NCBI GenBank assembly: GCA_029721435.1
Contig: CM056576.1
Coordinates: forward strand, 112,386,666 to 112,450,665
Source of the DNA: Gymnothorax reevesii
Taxonomy: Eukaryota; Chordata; Actinopteri; Anguilliformes; Muraenidae
Direction: 5' to 3'
DNA: 64,000 nt
Shown here piece after piece: positions 1-11,878 of this stretch. The notes below the pieces were generated by a model, which searched no databases, was not told the origin of the DNA, and saw only the letters and a program-made list of their open reading frames with translations. Position 1 is the first letter of the stretch; every line of letters starts with the position of its first letter. The translations under genes and the position numbers were made by a program.

Positions 1-928
1 TCAATTTGTCAATGCTTAGTAATTATGTGAATATTTAGGGGCCTTCAATTTTTCATTGAAGTTCAAGTTGGATTGGCTGCATATTTTCAGACGACATTAT
101 GCAAAATATCCTTCAACTTGCTTGCTTTTTGCTGAGATTTATGGTAAATATTGAAGAGGTGAGCGCAATTCTGCCTAAAGTCAATCCCTATGTTGTAGTC
201 TTGTTGTGCGATGTGCACTAGAGGATAATCAAACAGCATCACCTTAGCTAGCCATAATGCTCTCTAGCTAGCTAGCTAATTAACATAACATCTCCTGTCT
301 TTTGGCAAGGGGCTCAACAGTCGGCAACAGGATATGAGTACCTTTCAAAGACTCAATTTTGTCGGAAGTTCAAATGGACACTGACCATATTCTTTTCTAA
401 GCACTGTGTCAATAATAAAGCTTCGCAAATTGTTTACCTTTATGCCTGTCACAAATGTGACATGATGTTACTAGCTGCATTTCTTATGTTTATACACTCT
501 AAGACTTTTTTGTTCCTGTCTAATTTTTGAGTGCTTGCAAATCTGAATAAAGAGGATGTCTATTGGGCTTGATGGATTTTATGCCTCTTGTAAAGAGCTA
601 AAGGTAATATCCCTCACTTGATTTAACATTTTTATACCATACCACAAATCCCCTGGCATCTCAGGGCAGTCATTACTTTCACAAAATTACCTTTGACAAA
701 AGATAATAATTTCCTTGTCTTTTTTTTTGTATTAGGTTTTTTGTATTAGGGACTTGTTTGGCTGACAGCCATGCATATAGTGCATGGTATTATTCTGAGG
801 ATCTGTAGAGTTATGTGACTAAATGGGAGGCACTGCAAAGAATGCGATTCTGCTTGAAATGCTGAGCCGTTGAAGGCCCATAAGCAAAAAGCAGAATGCT
901 GTCAACAACTTATAAATGTTTAAAGCCA

Positions 929-964
<36 letters not shown>

Positions 965-3784
965 CTCTCTCTATACAAGCTGTACATTTTTTCTTCACGA
1001 GTAACATGTAACATTTCATGTTTAGAAGGATTATTAACTACTTGCACCATGTTAATACAAAAATTGCTGAGCATTCAATCTACAACTAGAGTGCATTGAA
1101 TGTGATCAAACTAAATGGTCTTGACAAAGCCAAACTGTTACCATTAAAGTGATGCAAACATTTCATACAACCCTATACTCAACTCTCAGCAATGAACAGT
1201 TCAATAGTTATGAAGGATCAAATATCGGCCTATGAAGAAAGGTGGTGGGTGAATGGTCCATTATAGGTTTATGGGGAAATTTTTTTTTTAAATAAAAGAA
1301 GGAATATAAGTGAGCTATCTATTCATTGCTACTGAAGTTGACATTTCCCAAAGCTGACCTCCGATTTCTGAGCTTCACCGCTGTTTGAGAAGTTTCATTT
1401 GCATATTCAGCAAGGAAAAAAAAATAAGAGTAAGACCAGGAGGAAGAAGATCATCATTAAGTTGGCTTTGTCAGGCCAACTTAATGAAAGCTATCTTCAT
1501 ACTGTGTTTATGGCATCATTTTACCAGCAAAAATAGCAAAAATTATATTTTTAACCGATCAAGCTTAAGCCCTTTCAAAATGTAATTCCTTGAATGCAGC
1601 GCAAAAATAAAACTAAACGTTGAACATTTCATAATTAGCTCTCTCTTTGAATTCTTCATTGTCTAATAAATGATTACTTTCAGTGACATTGCATCCATAA
1701 TTTCACCAATAAGAAGCTTGGTTCTTTGATTTTATCACAATTTTTTTTTTGTTTTTTACCTTTTATTCTACAAGCAGTTATTTCTAAAGCAGCAAAATTT
1801 GAATCGAGTAGTCTATTTTGGATATATTGTGGCTTGACACGGTAAATCATCCATACTAATGTGAGTAATACAATTTAGATACATATAATTCTGATGAAAA
1901 TTTTGGGGAAGCATTTGTGTTTGCAATAAAAACAAGCACACTCTTTGGTACCCTGGAATGAGTTTGAAGGCCATTGTCGTGAACTCGAAAGGAAGTTATA
2001 AACTAAACACGGCAGCAATCAGAACATTTTATAGCTCAAGTGCTTATATTATAGGGCAGTCGACCTTTTATCAGTAGAAACTGGATGGGTAAAGATTGTG
2101 CCAAACATTTTCTGCATTATATAGTCATACAGCATACAGCTTGTCTAATATTCAAAGGCATATTTATAATACTGAAGTTTCACTTTTTGATGTTTAGGTC
2201 AAAAACATAACTTACTGCTCCAAGACCATTCCAATCCCTCCATTTGTGAATATTCATCATCCTAGTCTTACAGCCCAGAGAGAATGTGTGTGGTATGGTG
2301 CTCGAGATGAATCTCAGTGAATTGATAAAAGGAAATATCATTGTTTCAGTTCATTACTTTTCTAATTTGGTATAATTGTATGTTTATGTATGGTTCACTG
2401 CAAATGTTAATTTTGCATTATGTTCTTTCATTGTAAGACATTTTTGGTGGCTTGGAAGTGGTTTCTGCCTTGTTTTCCTTGTCTGCCCTGTAGACCTCTA
2501 AACATCTGCAATCCTGGCTAGTGTTGCTAGGCAACCAATCATATCTTTATTTTACTGGAGGACCAATGAGCCATTGCCTGACTGCAGAAGTGGATTATGA
2601 AGTGACTATTTGTGGTCACTTCATAACCATACATGATTTTGTCGTCTACAGTGGAATTATCCTTGCTGTTTATAAATTGGGGAATATTATTAAAGTAACA
2701 AAAAGCCATTATAGTCATGATCTATGCTGTGCAACATGCAAAGCGTGCCAAGCTTTATACAGTAATTTTTGTTGCTTTAATAAAGAATAAAGAACAAAGA
2801 AACTAACTTTGACTGTTGGTATTTTGGGAAAATCTATTTGAAAATAAAAGTAAAATGTTTATTGACTCCTGTAGCAAAGGCTTAACTTTACCTGGATCAA
2901 ACAACCTTTCAATCCTACAGCGGGGAAGTCAATCTCCGATCCCGTTTGGCAACAGTCTGCAGGTACTTGTGATGTCCTTTTCACTAGGAACCAATATTAA
3001 TTGAGATATATTGACTCTTTAGTTGAGAATTGGTTTTTTATTACTAAATCACAAATTGTCAATAAAATGGCTGAATATGCTAGTTGTCTGGGCCTCCCTT
3101 CAAGGTGAAGTGAGCTGTTACAGAGCAGGTTGAGAGTATTGATTCTCATTTAGATGACAGACAGCTAGGACAGGTCATAACAGGAAATGCAGTCATTCAA
3201 AAGCACCCGGGCTCGGTCCCAAAACTATTCACTCCTCATCTCTATCCCTCCTTTTCCCCAATACCACTCCCGTGCTTCCATAGCAGTTGTGGAGAGATGG
3301 AGGGGAGTTGTCGAGTGGAGGTGAAAAGTGAACGAGAAGCAGTGGAGAGAATTGGGACAACTTCCATCACCAAAAGTCAACATTGACTATTGATGAAATA
3401 GCACCTACATGAGCACTATTTTTCTTGCTGGGCCCTCAAACAGCCCCATAGCCAATCACAGTTCTGTCCTGTGGTCTGCCCGTTTAAATCTGCAAAATGG
3501 CTTGCCAAGTTTTAAGAAGAAATTTCGGCAGAATATTAGCAGAAGCTGCAAACATGAACATGATACAGTTTGCATCAAGACTGTAATTACTATTTAATCA
3601 GCAACATTGGAGTGTAGTTTGTAGAATCGTATTACTGTCATTCCAAAATACTGTCATTCGCTTTCTGTTGGCCTGGTGTAGCAATACATACATTCTTTTA
3701 AATCAGATGATTGCATCCACAAATTCAGAAACACTATCATAGGTTAGAGCAATCATTCTCATTATAACATACGCTAACGAAATG
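1..3784. other. AT-rich noncoding sequence, no gene recognised
   Basis: No open frame here resembles a known protein or is flanked by convincing paired splice sites. Visible content is homopolymer T and A runs, a short TAGC repeat near 264-277, and a CT microsatellite listed separately. Around 3205-3365 a pyrimidine-rich stretch is followed by a partly complementary purine-rich stretch (ggtccca near 3215, tgggaca near 3353), which may be a decayed MITE. This would be distal upstream sequence of NOS1AP unless another gene lies between. Confidence 0.6.
931..972. repeat. (CT)n microsatellite
   Basis: About 20 CT dinucleotides with one CG interruption near 961. The short open frames across it, poly-RE on one strand and poly-SL on the other, are products of the repeat and not genes. 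Confidence 0.97.
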
Positions 3785-4936
3785 TGACGGTGCATTCAAG
3801 AACCACATGCAAGAGAGGGAAATCCAAAAAACGTATGCCTTTCATGAAGTCCGAGTCAAAACCAAAGAACACAAGAATTGCCAAGCCACAATACAAAATC
3901 CAAAAACAGTGTCGATAAGACAGGCAGGGGTCAGAACCAGGAAGACAGATGAGCAAAAGTACATAAATGGTGGGCAAAAAGTCGTAGTCGATGAACAAAG
4001 CCAAGGGTCATACATAAAGCATCCAAACACAGAAATCGTGGGCATACAAAAATGGGTCGAAATCCAGAAAGACAAAAACAATACGAAAAGGGCAATGGCA
4101 AAAATCGAAGTCGGACAAACCAGTAGAAGAAAAACAATGCTCAATGGCATACAAGGCGCTCTGCTCAAAGAAATATTGATCAACGTTCTGACAAGGAGTT
4201 GGCTGTCAAAAGACTGCTTAAATAGATAAGAGAGAAGTCACATGCAAAGCAGGAAGCAGGTGAAATGGATGAGACTAATTACATAGGGAGAATCACATGA
4301 GGGAAACCCTAACCACGAAAATCGGCGAAAGCCAAGACACGGACGGGAATCACACAAACAGCCTATGACATTTAAACAGCTCCGGTCAAGGAGTTCCAAG
4401 TGCACAGATAACGAGCGCAGGAAAGTAATTAAGCACGTGCGAGAGATCTCGCAGAAACACAAGGGGAGACAGGTAAAGCTGAGCAAGAGGCGGAGACTAG
4501 AACAGAGCGATTGCTGAGAGGGAATTAGTATTAATTAGTAGAGGTGCAACTTTACAGATTTAACTAGAGTGTTTCTTAGTAAGTTAGCAACCCATATACA
4601 AGGATTAGTTGTGTTAGTGGACTATGATACAAAATATGAATGTTAGTCTTGTTAGTAATCAGAACAGTAAGACGAAGGAAGTAAACGAGAATCGAAGGAA
4701 TATATTAAACACCGGAATTCATTTAAATCACCCGAAGTAAGTGAGCACGCAAACAGGGAAGATGGACTGAACCAACTAGATCACAAGACAGGGGAGACAA
4801 GTGCAATGGAACCGAGAAATGGAATGGAACTAAAAACCTGGGTATTACAATAACCAAAAAGAATAAATAAAGGACAAAATCATGAACACAGAACATGCAC
4901 ATAAACATGACCAAAAACCATAACCATGACAAGAAA
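3785..4936 (-). repeat. Degenerate dispersed repeat, possibly an LTR-type remnant
   Basis: The + strand is strikingly A/G-rich with recurring phrases such as gtcaaaaccaaag, aatccaaaaacag and cataaacatgaccaaaaacc. It ends near a ccatgacaag box. Read on the minus strand it starts with a TGTCATGG-like sequence and has an AATAAA-like signal near 4865, the look of an LTR or related terminal sequence. This kind of composition is familiar from fish dispersed repeats, but I cannot name the family and see no coding domain. The 140-codon frame at 3807-4229 is low-complexity and unlikely to be a gene. Confidence 0.35.
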
Positions 4937-5089
4937 TCTAATTCCATATGGGGTACATTTGAATTTATATAAGTTTACACAGACCTTGGAAATAGTGGCT
5001 GACTGTCGTGTTTAAATATAGTTATGTTGGTTGAATGTGCAAACAAGCAGTTCCAGGTACGGCAAACCCTGGCCCCCACAAATGTTTTA

Positions 5090-6255
5090 GCTGTTCATTA
5101 AATTGATCCGCATTTTGGTATATGTGATCTTGGGTTTGACCTTTCAAGGTCACCCAAGGTCAAAGGTCATGGTGTAATTTTAATTTTCATATATGATTTA
5201 CAGGGCAACATGGTGGCACAGTAGTTAGCATTGCTGCCTCACAGCAAGATGGTCATGTGTTTGAATCCGGCCTGGGGCCTTTTTGCATGTTCTCCCCTTG
5301 TTCGTGTGGGTTTTCTCTGGGTGCTCCGGTTTCCTCCCACAGTCCAAAGACATGCATATTTGGCTAATTGGAGACACTAAAAATTGCCCATAGGTATGAG
5401 TGTGAGAGTGAATGGTCTGCGAATGGTGTGTGCGCCCTGCGATGGATTGGCAACCTGTCCAGTGTGGGTCCCTGCCTTTGCCCGTAGTCAGCTGGGATAG
5501 GCTCCAGCTCGCCCCGTGACCCTAGTGAGGAATAAGCGGGTATAGAAGATGAATGAATGAATATGATTTACTACCTGCAGTGGTCTTTGAGATACTGGAA
5601 ATTTAATGTTTCTGATCAATGACCTAGACCCCCCTGAACTTTGACCCTTACCGATCTTTGAAACTATGCACTTAAATCAGACCATGTTAGACGGAGTTAT
5701 GGCCAAAAAACAAGGCGAACTCGAATTTACGCGATGTGTTAAATCAGTCTAGGCCAAACATGGTGGATGACCTTTGACCCACCACCTGCGGGAATCATAC
5801 GTGTGACTTGACCCAAGGATCATTTCAACCAAGTTTCATGAAAATCTACTGAAGTATGTGGATACAGTGTCCAATAATGTAGATTTTGGATCTATGACCT
5901 AAATGAGCCAACATGACCTTTGATCCCACAACTATAGGGATCGCATGTGTGATTTGACCCAACAATCATTGTGTCCAAGTACCACAAAAATCCACTGAAG
6001 TATTTGGACACAGTGACCATCTGACCATTTTGGATCATTGACCCCTTGATGACCTTGACCCCCCCACCCTCACCTGTTGGGGGAACATGTGTGACTTGAC
6101 CCAAGGATCATTGCATCCAAGTTTCATGAAAATACAGTGAAGTATGCGGATAGAGTTAACATTTTGTGATGGATGGACGGACGGGCAGACAGAAACACAC
6201 ACTGCTCATTTCATAGTCCCCTTACGAAATTCTTTCGGCGGGGACAAAAATGATT
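5090..6255 (-). repeat. GACCTTTGACC-type repeat with ~145-bp internal units and a (GGAC)n end
   Basis: The unit gtgtgacttgacccaagga, followed by a ccaagtttcatgaaaat phrase and a gaagtatgtgga phrase, recurs near 5800, 5946 and 6088, so the period is about 145 bp. Phrases of the tgacctttgaccc type are scattered throughout. It ends at 6170-6245 with atggacggacgggcagacag and then a tcggcggggaca box. Seen on the minus strand this gives a CCCCGCC start followed by a CCGT run, the same layout as the elements near 34457 and 58592. A SINE has split it at 5202-5560. No coding capacity is visible. Confidence 0.6.
5202..5560 (+). mobile_element. tRNA-derived SINE-like retroposon, complete, with TSD
   Basis: The 5' end carries a polymerase III A-box-like sequence (tggcacagtagttagcattg) and a B-box-like sequence (gtttgaatccg). 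The body includes ctccggtttcctcccacag and gctgggataggctccagctc, and it ends in a (GAAT)n tail. The element is flanked by an 11-bp direct repeat, atatgatttac, at 5191-5201 and 5561-5571. A TSD of that length plus a short tandem tail is what target-primed reverse transcription leaves. Similar GGCACGGTGGCRCAG-type elements are abundant in teleosts. It interrupts the older repeat around it. Confidence 0.85.
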
Positions 6256-7904
6256 TTGACCTTTTCTGTCACTTTGACCTTGACTCAATTCATTCTAAAA
6301 TATAATGGGATCTAGTCTGGGTCAGTGCCCAACGTTTTATTAAATTATGTGTGATTTGAGGCGATAGATTTCACACAATCATGCTAACTAACAAAAGAAC
6401 AGATGCACAAAGAAACCGACTCGGTCACAATACTTTTGCCTTTCCCCTCTGGGGAGTGGGGGGAGAATAAATAAATAAGCCAATTTCCATGTCTTAATTA
6501 CAACAATTGCTCAGAGGATATTAACCACAGATAGAAAGCACAATTTGTTAAGCAAGCAATATTACACAGAGGGTCGGTATCTTTCTTGGAGAAAATACAT
6601 TTTTCCACGGTCCTGGCTTTAAAGTTTAAACTGCATCAGAATCTATGGGATGGCCCTTCTGAGGTGAGCACAAAATTGCCAATTAAGAAATGTGAAAAGA
6701 CTAGTTGTGGAGGAACAAAGAGCCAAATTTGAAGCCACTTTGCTCATCTACTTCACCACTGGATGAAGGATGAAGGAGCCCATGTTGGTTTCTGGGGCAT
6801 GAAGTAGAGCAGGTGTTACTGGAGAAGTGGAGTGTCCGGTTTTTGTCAGTAAGAACGCACCCCCAGAGCACACTCTGATGTGGCTCACTCAGGGCAGGCC
6901 GCATTTTCAAGTTTCCGGTTTGAATCTTCCATCAGACATAAATGGCTTTTCCCACCGAGTGTTCACGGTAGATTTACACTGGCGAGTTTTTGCTGAATTG
7001 GCTCCCCGCAACAACACAACAAGACCCCCTCTGGCCAGCTGTTGGCGGTGATAGGCATGCCATCCTCCAGCTCTTGGAAGGTGTTGCGTGGAATGAGATT
7101 GCGAGAGGATGGGAACGTCACTGACTTACCAGAAATTGCTTGCAATGCGATTGCTTGCAATGCAAACCTCAGCGTCCGTATCAAATGTTTGGTGTGTGGG
7201 TGGCACAGCAGTGACTTGACAGACGGCTACAACTGGTGATTCATATTCTGGAGAAAAATGAGAAATATGAGGGGGGAGATCCAATGCACCAGCCTCAGCA
7301 ACAACAACGTTACCTGTCACAAGGCATGCAGGGTGTTGATTGGTTTAAATGTGGAAGCACATTGAGAAGCAGACTTATTAAATCACAGATGAACACAGAA
7401 GGAATACTGATTGAAAGCGTAATGGGTGATGACACTTTAAAAAATGAAAAAAGATTCATTTTAAACTGGTTAATCACACAGAGGCATTTAATTTTAGCCA
7501 ATTAGTGAAGGCAGATATTGCATTTGGAAACCGCAGTGGGTCACAGGCACTAGCTTGGCACTGACTCGATGTCTGCTGCTGTGCATCCAATATACTATAG
7601 AACATAACATCAAAAGTGGCATTTTACAGATGTTTCACCTTTCTCCAAGCCCTTATTTCTATGGCATGAGCAGATTTGCTCAAAACATTAGGTGGAGAGG
7701 GAAACGGTTTGCATTCTTTTCAGAACTCCTTTATGATCTATTATCGACTTGTTAGGTCTATTGTTTTGGGTATAGGGACTTTGAGGTCATTTTTAGAACA
7801 GCAGAGGTTTAACAAATCTTTTAAGTTTTGAACCTCTTTAATTGCAAATTGAATTGCTGAATGACTAATGAGCTGAAAGACTGAGCCAACTTTTTTGTTT
7901 TAGT
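6256..7904. other. Noncoding or unassigned sequence
   Basis: I recognise no gene or mobile element. At 6700-7240 the sequence is less AT-rich and has several overlapping frames of 60-75 codons on both strands, none recognisable. A local duplication, attgcttgcaatgcgattgcttgcaatgc split as two attgcttgcaatgc copies, lies at 7134-7161. Confidence 0.45.
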
Positions 7905-7941
7905 GAAAGGTAAATCTCTGAAAGAGGGCTGTTAGACATTA

Positions 7942-8112
7942 ATGGAAACTTACAGCTTCGATAGTGATTTAGCTTTGACAGATTCTGTTTGCTTTGAAAA
8001 CAAACTGAACCAAAATAATTACGATGAAAGCAGAAGTAGTGGAGGGCAGAAATATTGTGAGAGCTTCACATCAATTGGTACACCATACAACAGGAAGCAG
8101 GCGAAATTAAAG
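7942..8112 (+). CDS. Possible coding exon, product unknown
   Basis: An ATG-initiated frame of 57 codons ends in phase 0 at attaaag followed by a gtatgtg donor at 8113. A pyrimidine-rich acceptor, ttttttgttttag, ends at 7904, giving a candidate exon 7905-8112 with a short 5'UTR and an in-frame stop (TAG) nine bases before the ATG. The peptide starts METYSFDSDLALTDS and is acidic and polar, then becomes basic (NRKQAKLK). I do not recognise it. No partner exon was identified, and the sequence just downstream is transposon from 8527. Chance is the main alternative. Confidence 0.18.
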
Positions 8113-9207
8113 GTATGTGGTTAGGACATTATTTGTGTTTGGGCATATAAAGCATTTTTGTTCATATTTATTTCCCTTTTCAACGCAGGAATTTAATTTA
8201 GAGTTTCATTGATTTTAACTCAGTGATTATGCTGGTCAGGACTTTTCTGTTGAATGTCTTTTTATGAAGAGGAAGAGTCCCCTCTAGCGAACTTTTAAAG
8301 TACTGCAGACAAAAAAGATTGAAGACTGCTTTCTTTGCAACGTGCAAAGTTCTTTAACGTCTCATAGAAAATACATACATGATTCTTTGGCATCCTTCAT
8401 TTTCTTTCTAGTTCATTTTCAGGCTTTCTTTCCCTTTTTTTGCTCCTGTTTTCCTCAATCATACCATTCTCTTCAGCCTCCGTAGTCACCATTTTCCCAG
8501 CTGGTCACGTGACACATACTCGCATTGGCCCTCGTTTATCAAACTTGCGTACACCAAAAAAATGGGTGTACACCAAATCTCCCGCAAGAATAGGCATTTA
8601 TCTATCTGAACGTGAGCGAACGGTCCGCAAAAATCTCACGCCAGCTTTGACCAGGTGTACGCAAATCTGATAACAGCGAACAACATGCAGGAACGAATGC
8701 AGCTGTCAAAATGAGTAATAAACCATATGCAGCGATGCGGACGTCATGCAGAATGAATAAATAAGTGAATAAAAGCAGGTTGTTTCCAAATATAAGTGTA
8801 ATTAATTACTCTACACAGATGTGACGAGTGGCTGCTCGTTTTGTGTGGCACCCAATAAAATGTCATGGAGTGACACGGATAAAAGTACAATGAAGAGTGA
8901 TCTCAGCAGACTGTATTTTACCAATTACCCTCACGGTGCTCGATCGTGCTCCGATCGAGGAGGGGGGGACTCATCCATGTCCCCGACGTCTCGTTTACCA
9001 ACGATTGAGAGGGAGCCTATCAGTGCTGTGACAGCTGGAAGTTCGAATCTAATTGGCCTCCGCCGGTCGTGCGCTGGTGCCACCCATTTTTTGGAGGCGT
9101 TCTTAAATTCGAACCCCCTTTTTTAACCTACATGTAAAGCATTTGGATTGTAAATTATGTAGGTAAAATTACATGAAATATTGTGGATCTATAAATGGAA
9201 TTTATTA

Positions 9208-9485
9208 AGGCCGACGTTATTCGCACTTCTACGTGTGGCCAATGCTAAATTTTTTCTTGACCACACTTGTAAGTGTGCAAGTTGATGACCATTCCAGTGC
9301 CGCTTAGAAAGTACCGTTCAAAATAAGTTTGGCCAAGAAAAAAATTTGGCGTTGGACACGCTTAAAATAAGTGTGGGCAATGGAGAAATGTGCGTCATGG
9401 CCACAATAATAAGTGCGTCTAACAAGAATTTTGGTCATTTAAGTGCGTCCAAGCACAAAAATTAAGTGCGAATAGTCACTTCGAT
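9208..9485. repeat. Small foldback nested in the 8527-10183 element
   Basis: The outer pairing is tattcgcactt near 9219 with aagtgcgaata near 9464. An inner pairing joins 9231-9275 (tgctaaattttttcttgacc) to 9322-9362 (ggccaagaaaaaaatttggc). AAGTGTG/AAGTGCG words recur in both orientations. No coding potential is visible. Confidence 0.55.
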
Positions 9486-9650
9486 TTTTTAATGAATTTT
9501 TAATGAAAATAAAACATCTGCTGCACTCCGGTTTTCCACCCCAACAGTGTTTACTACTGCAGCAGCAATAGTTCTCCAAACTGCAGCCTACTGGGCTCCC
9601 TTTATGCCTCTTAAGACTTCCAAATAAAATAATTTTGTTTTTCTCCATCT

Positions 9651-9909
9651 ATCGTCGGCCTGCTGATAAAACCTCGTATCTCGTATCTTCAAAATGATAA
9701 ACTTTACAGAAGAGCAAAAAAAAAAAAGTTTTATTTTACATGTAAGAATGCAGTTGAGCTGTGTTCGGGTAGGATGTCTATTTTTCCTCCAAGAATGTAT
9801 CCAATCAATGAAATTTTGTATTTTGCAATGTATATGCTATTATCGTGGACATACGAGTTTTTGTTTCTCATCAAACTGTAGATACGAGGTTTATCAGCAG
9901 GCCGACGAT
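9651..9909. mobile_element. 259-bp MITE with ~30-bp near-perfect inverted ends
   Basis: The left end atcgtcggcctgctgataaa and right end tttatcagcaggccgacgat are exact complements, and pairing continues through cctcgtatct / agatacgagg with one extra A on the left. AT flanks the ends, consistent with a 2-bp TSD if the element starts at CGTCGG. The interior is AT-rich with a poly-A run. High arm identity suggests a recent insertion relative to its host element. Confidence 0.85.
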
Positions 9910-10183
9910 ATTTCCTCCTCAGTTAAGTTCTCTTTTCTTTGCCGTCTTTCGAGAGTCCATGTCGTAAAGTGGGCAGGACTATGCCTCTCGGAGCATGAAT
10001 TTATAGGGGCGTGTCATGTAAATTACTATGGTTTCTGCCGCCGGATTTATCAATGCCACAGCAGTTCTACACCGAAATCTGCGACGTAAACTCTTTTAGT
10101 AAATCAGACGTGACACCTTGTGAACGAAGATATTTACACCAGAATCTACACCAGATCCTACGCAAGTTTGATAAATGAGGGCC

Positions 10184-10608
10184 ATTGTGTCTCGACAGTC
10201 ATGAACTTTGATACTGTTTGCTCAAACATTATGGACTTGGATATTTCTTGCACTAAAGTTAAGTGAGTTTGACATTGGAAACACACCAATGCGCAGGATT
10301 TGAGTTCTTCTTCTGAGAAATCTTTGGTATAAGATGATGCTCTGGCCATGTGGTTTTTAACTCTGGTGTCAACTTATTTTTGGCAAGGTGTGACTTATGT
10401 ATTTCTCGTATGCAGGTCTTCAATATTTGCTTGAATTTCCCAAAAATAGGCTCAAAGTTAGAAAAAGCTATTTTTTCATATTATAGGACAATGTCACTTA
10501 CATTTTCTGTATTCTATAGTTCCAGTGCTTCACTGAAGCTACATTACATCTATACTGGGTGACATTCGCACCCCTAGAAAGCAATATTTCTGTTGCCCCA
10601 GAATAACA
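10184..10608. other. Short noncoding stretch between transposons
   Basis: AT-rich sequence with no recognisable gene, RNA or repeat boundary. Confidence 0.5.
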
Positions 10609-11780
10609 TTAAAGGGGACCAATTATGCTACATTTCCAAATGTATATTTTGATCTTGGACTCCCCTAGAGTAGAGTCCAAAAAAGGGTCAATATTTTGTA
10701 GCTCATACTGCCTTCCTCAAAAAACCCCATTTTGGGGGTTGGGGCGGCTCTTCCACTAAAGATACAGTGGGCAACAATGGGAATGCCCACAAAAGTAGAG
10801 CCGAAGGGGAAAACAAACCGGTCTCTGCCATTAGCCATAATGCCGATGAGTTGCTGTGTGCCCTTTAGCACCGCAAATAAACAAAAAAATACCAATTAAA
10901 GTTTTACATTTCACTAACTAATAAAGTGTAACCACAATGGAGGAAAAAATGGCTTCAAGCTATCAGAAGAGAGGATGAGTTTGGCAGATTATGACGGGAC
11001 CCCACGACAGACGTGTATGTCTGCAGGCCACTGAGTCGGATCATTCGCCCAGTCTTTTGAAACATACGGACAACAACCCAACCCCAGTATATTTATTTTT
11101 TTAATTTATCGATCCTTGTTAGCTGGCAAGAGCCACTCAAAGAACGTCATGACAACTTAACGTTAGCAAGACAAGTTTAAATTCCATGTTTTTACAGTAT
11201 TGTGGACGGGGGGGGATTGTTTTCCCCCTTGGCTCTAACCAGGGGTGCGTTCAAAGTCACACCGGTGCACATCGTTTTGTTACGTTTTCCGGGCTAAACA
11301 ACCTGTTTCCTCCAACCGGTGTGCAACGGTGTACAACGGCGTACAAGGTATGTTTTCCTCTGTTTGGTATGTGTGCCAGGGGTGTCATCCAATCAGCTGC
11401 AACATGTCTGCAAACCGCGCCATCTTAAAACAGCAGTGGCACAATGAATACAACTACGGCAGTGTATAAATGCATTGCTTGCAGCTTAGTATTCACCATG
11501 GTTGATGACATCAAACGACATGTTTGTGGTAAGTAGAAGTTTGAAAAGTGTAAAAATCAAACACGAATTTGAACCGATTTCATCAGGCTCCAAGAATTTT
11601 TCCAAGAGAATGCACAGTATGGCCCTCTCAGCTGCTATAGTTACAACGCTTGCGTGACTAAACGAGGTGTTCAGCGCACTACTGTTGCCGTTTAAATATA
11701 CGTTTTGCTACGCGTTGCCGACTTTGAACACACCCCTGATGTGACGTTTGTGGGTGTTCCCATTGTTGCTGACAGTATCT
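10609..11780. mobile_element. AAAGGGGACC-type non-autonomous transposon, interrupted
   Basis: The left end reads aaaggggaccaattatgct, a form familiar from fish MITEs. Inside it, gatacagtgggcaacaatgg at 10761 is mirrored by a ccattgttgctgacagtatc sequence ending at 11779, with a gcccacaaa / tttgtgggt pairing just inside. The intervening sequence includes a separate element at 11240-11738. The outer right end was not located, so the boundary is approximate. Confidence 0.45.
11240..11738. mobile_element. 499-bp MITE with CAGGGGTG ends
   Basis: The left end caggggtgcgttcaaagtc at 11240 is mirrored by gactttgaacacacccctg ending at 11738. A CAGGGGTG terminus is typical of hAT elements, but the flanking 8-mers (gctctaac and atgtgacg) do not match, so a TSD is not supported. 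The interior has repeated gtgtacaacggcgtac-type words and no transposase. Confidence 0.65.
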
Positions 11781-11878
11781 AGGGCCCCCACTCCCTGTAT
11801 GCCGATTTTCTTCTTACTGGCCAGCTCTGTGGAGGGCGGATCTAGGCAGGACCAGAGCGGTAGATAAGTCAGAGTAGT

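Larger units (their letters stand above)
8527..10183. mobile_element. Non-autonomous DNA transposon with GGCCCTC inverted ends
   Basis: The left end ggccctcgtttatcaaactt at 8527 is mirrored by aagtttgataaatgagggcc ending at 10183. Near-identical terminal inverted repeats of about 25 bp extend into gcgtacac-like sequence. The trinucleotide ATT directly flanks both ends and may be the TSD, which would fit a Harbinger/ISL2EU-like mechanism. Internal frames such as 8821-9126 (101 codons, rich in Ser and Arg) are not recognisable as transposase. Two smaller inverted-repeat elements lie inside it at 9208-9485 and 9651-9909. Confidence 0.75.

Noticed and set aside
896..1099. 67-codon frame with a run of Leu-Ser
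   Set aside because: It is a translation of the CT microsatellite; the opposite strand gives poly-Arg-Glu for the same reason.
3807..4229. 140-codon frame on the + strand
   Set aside because: Lies in an A/G-biased dispersed repeat, overlaps frames on the other strand, and shows no domain or splice context.
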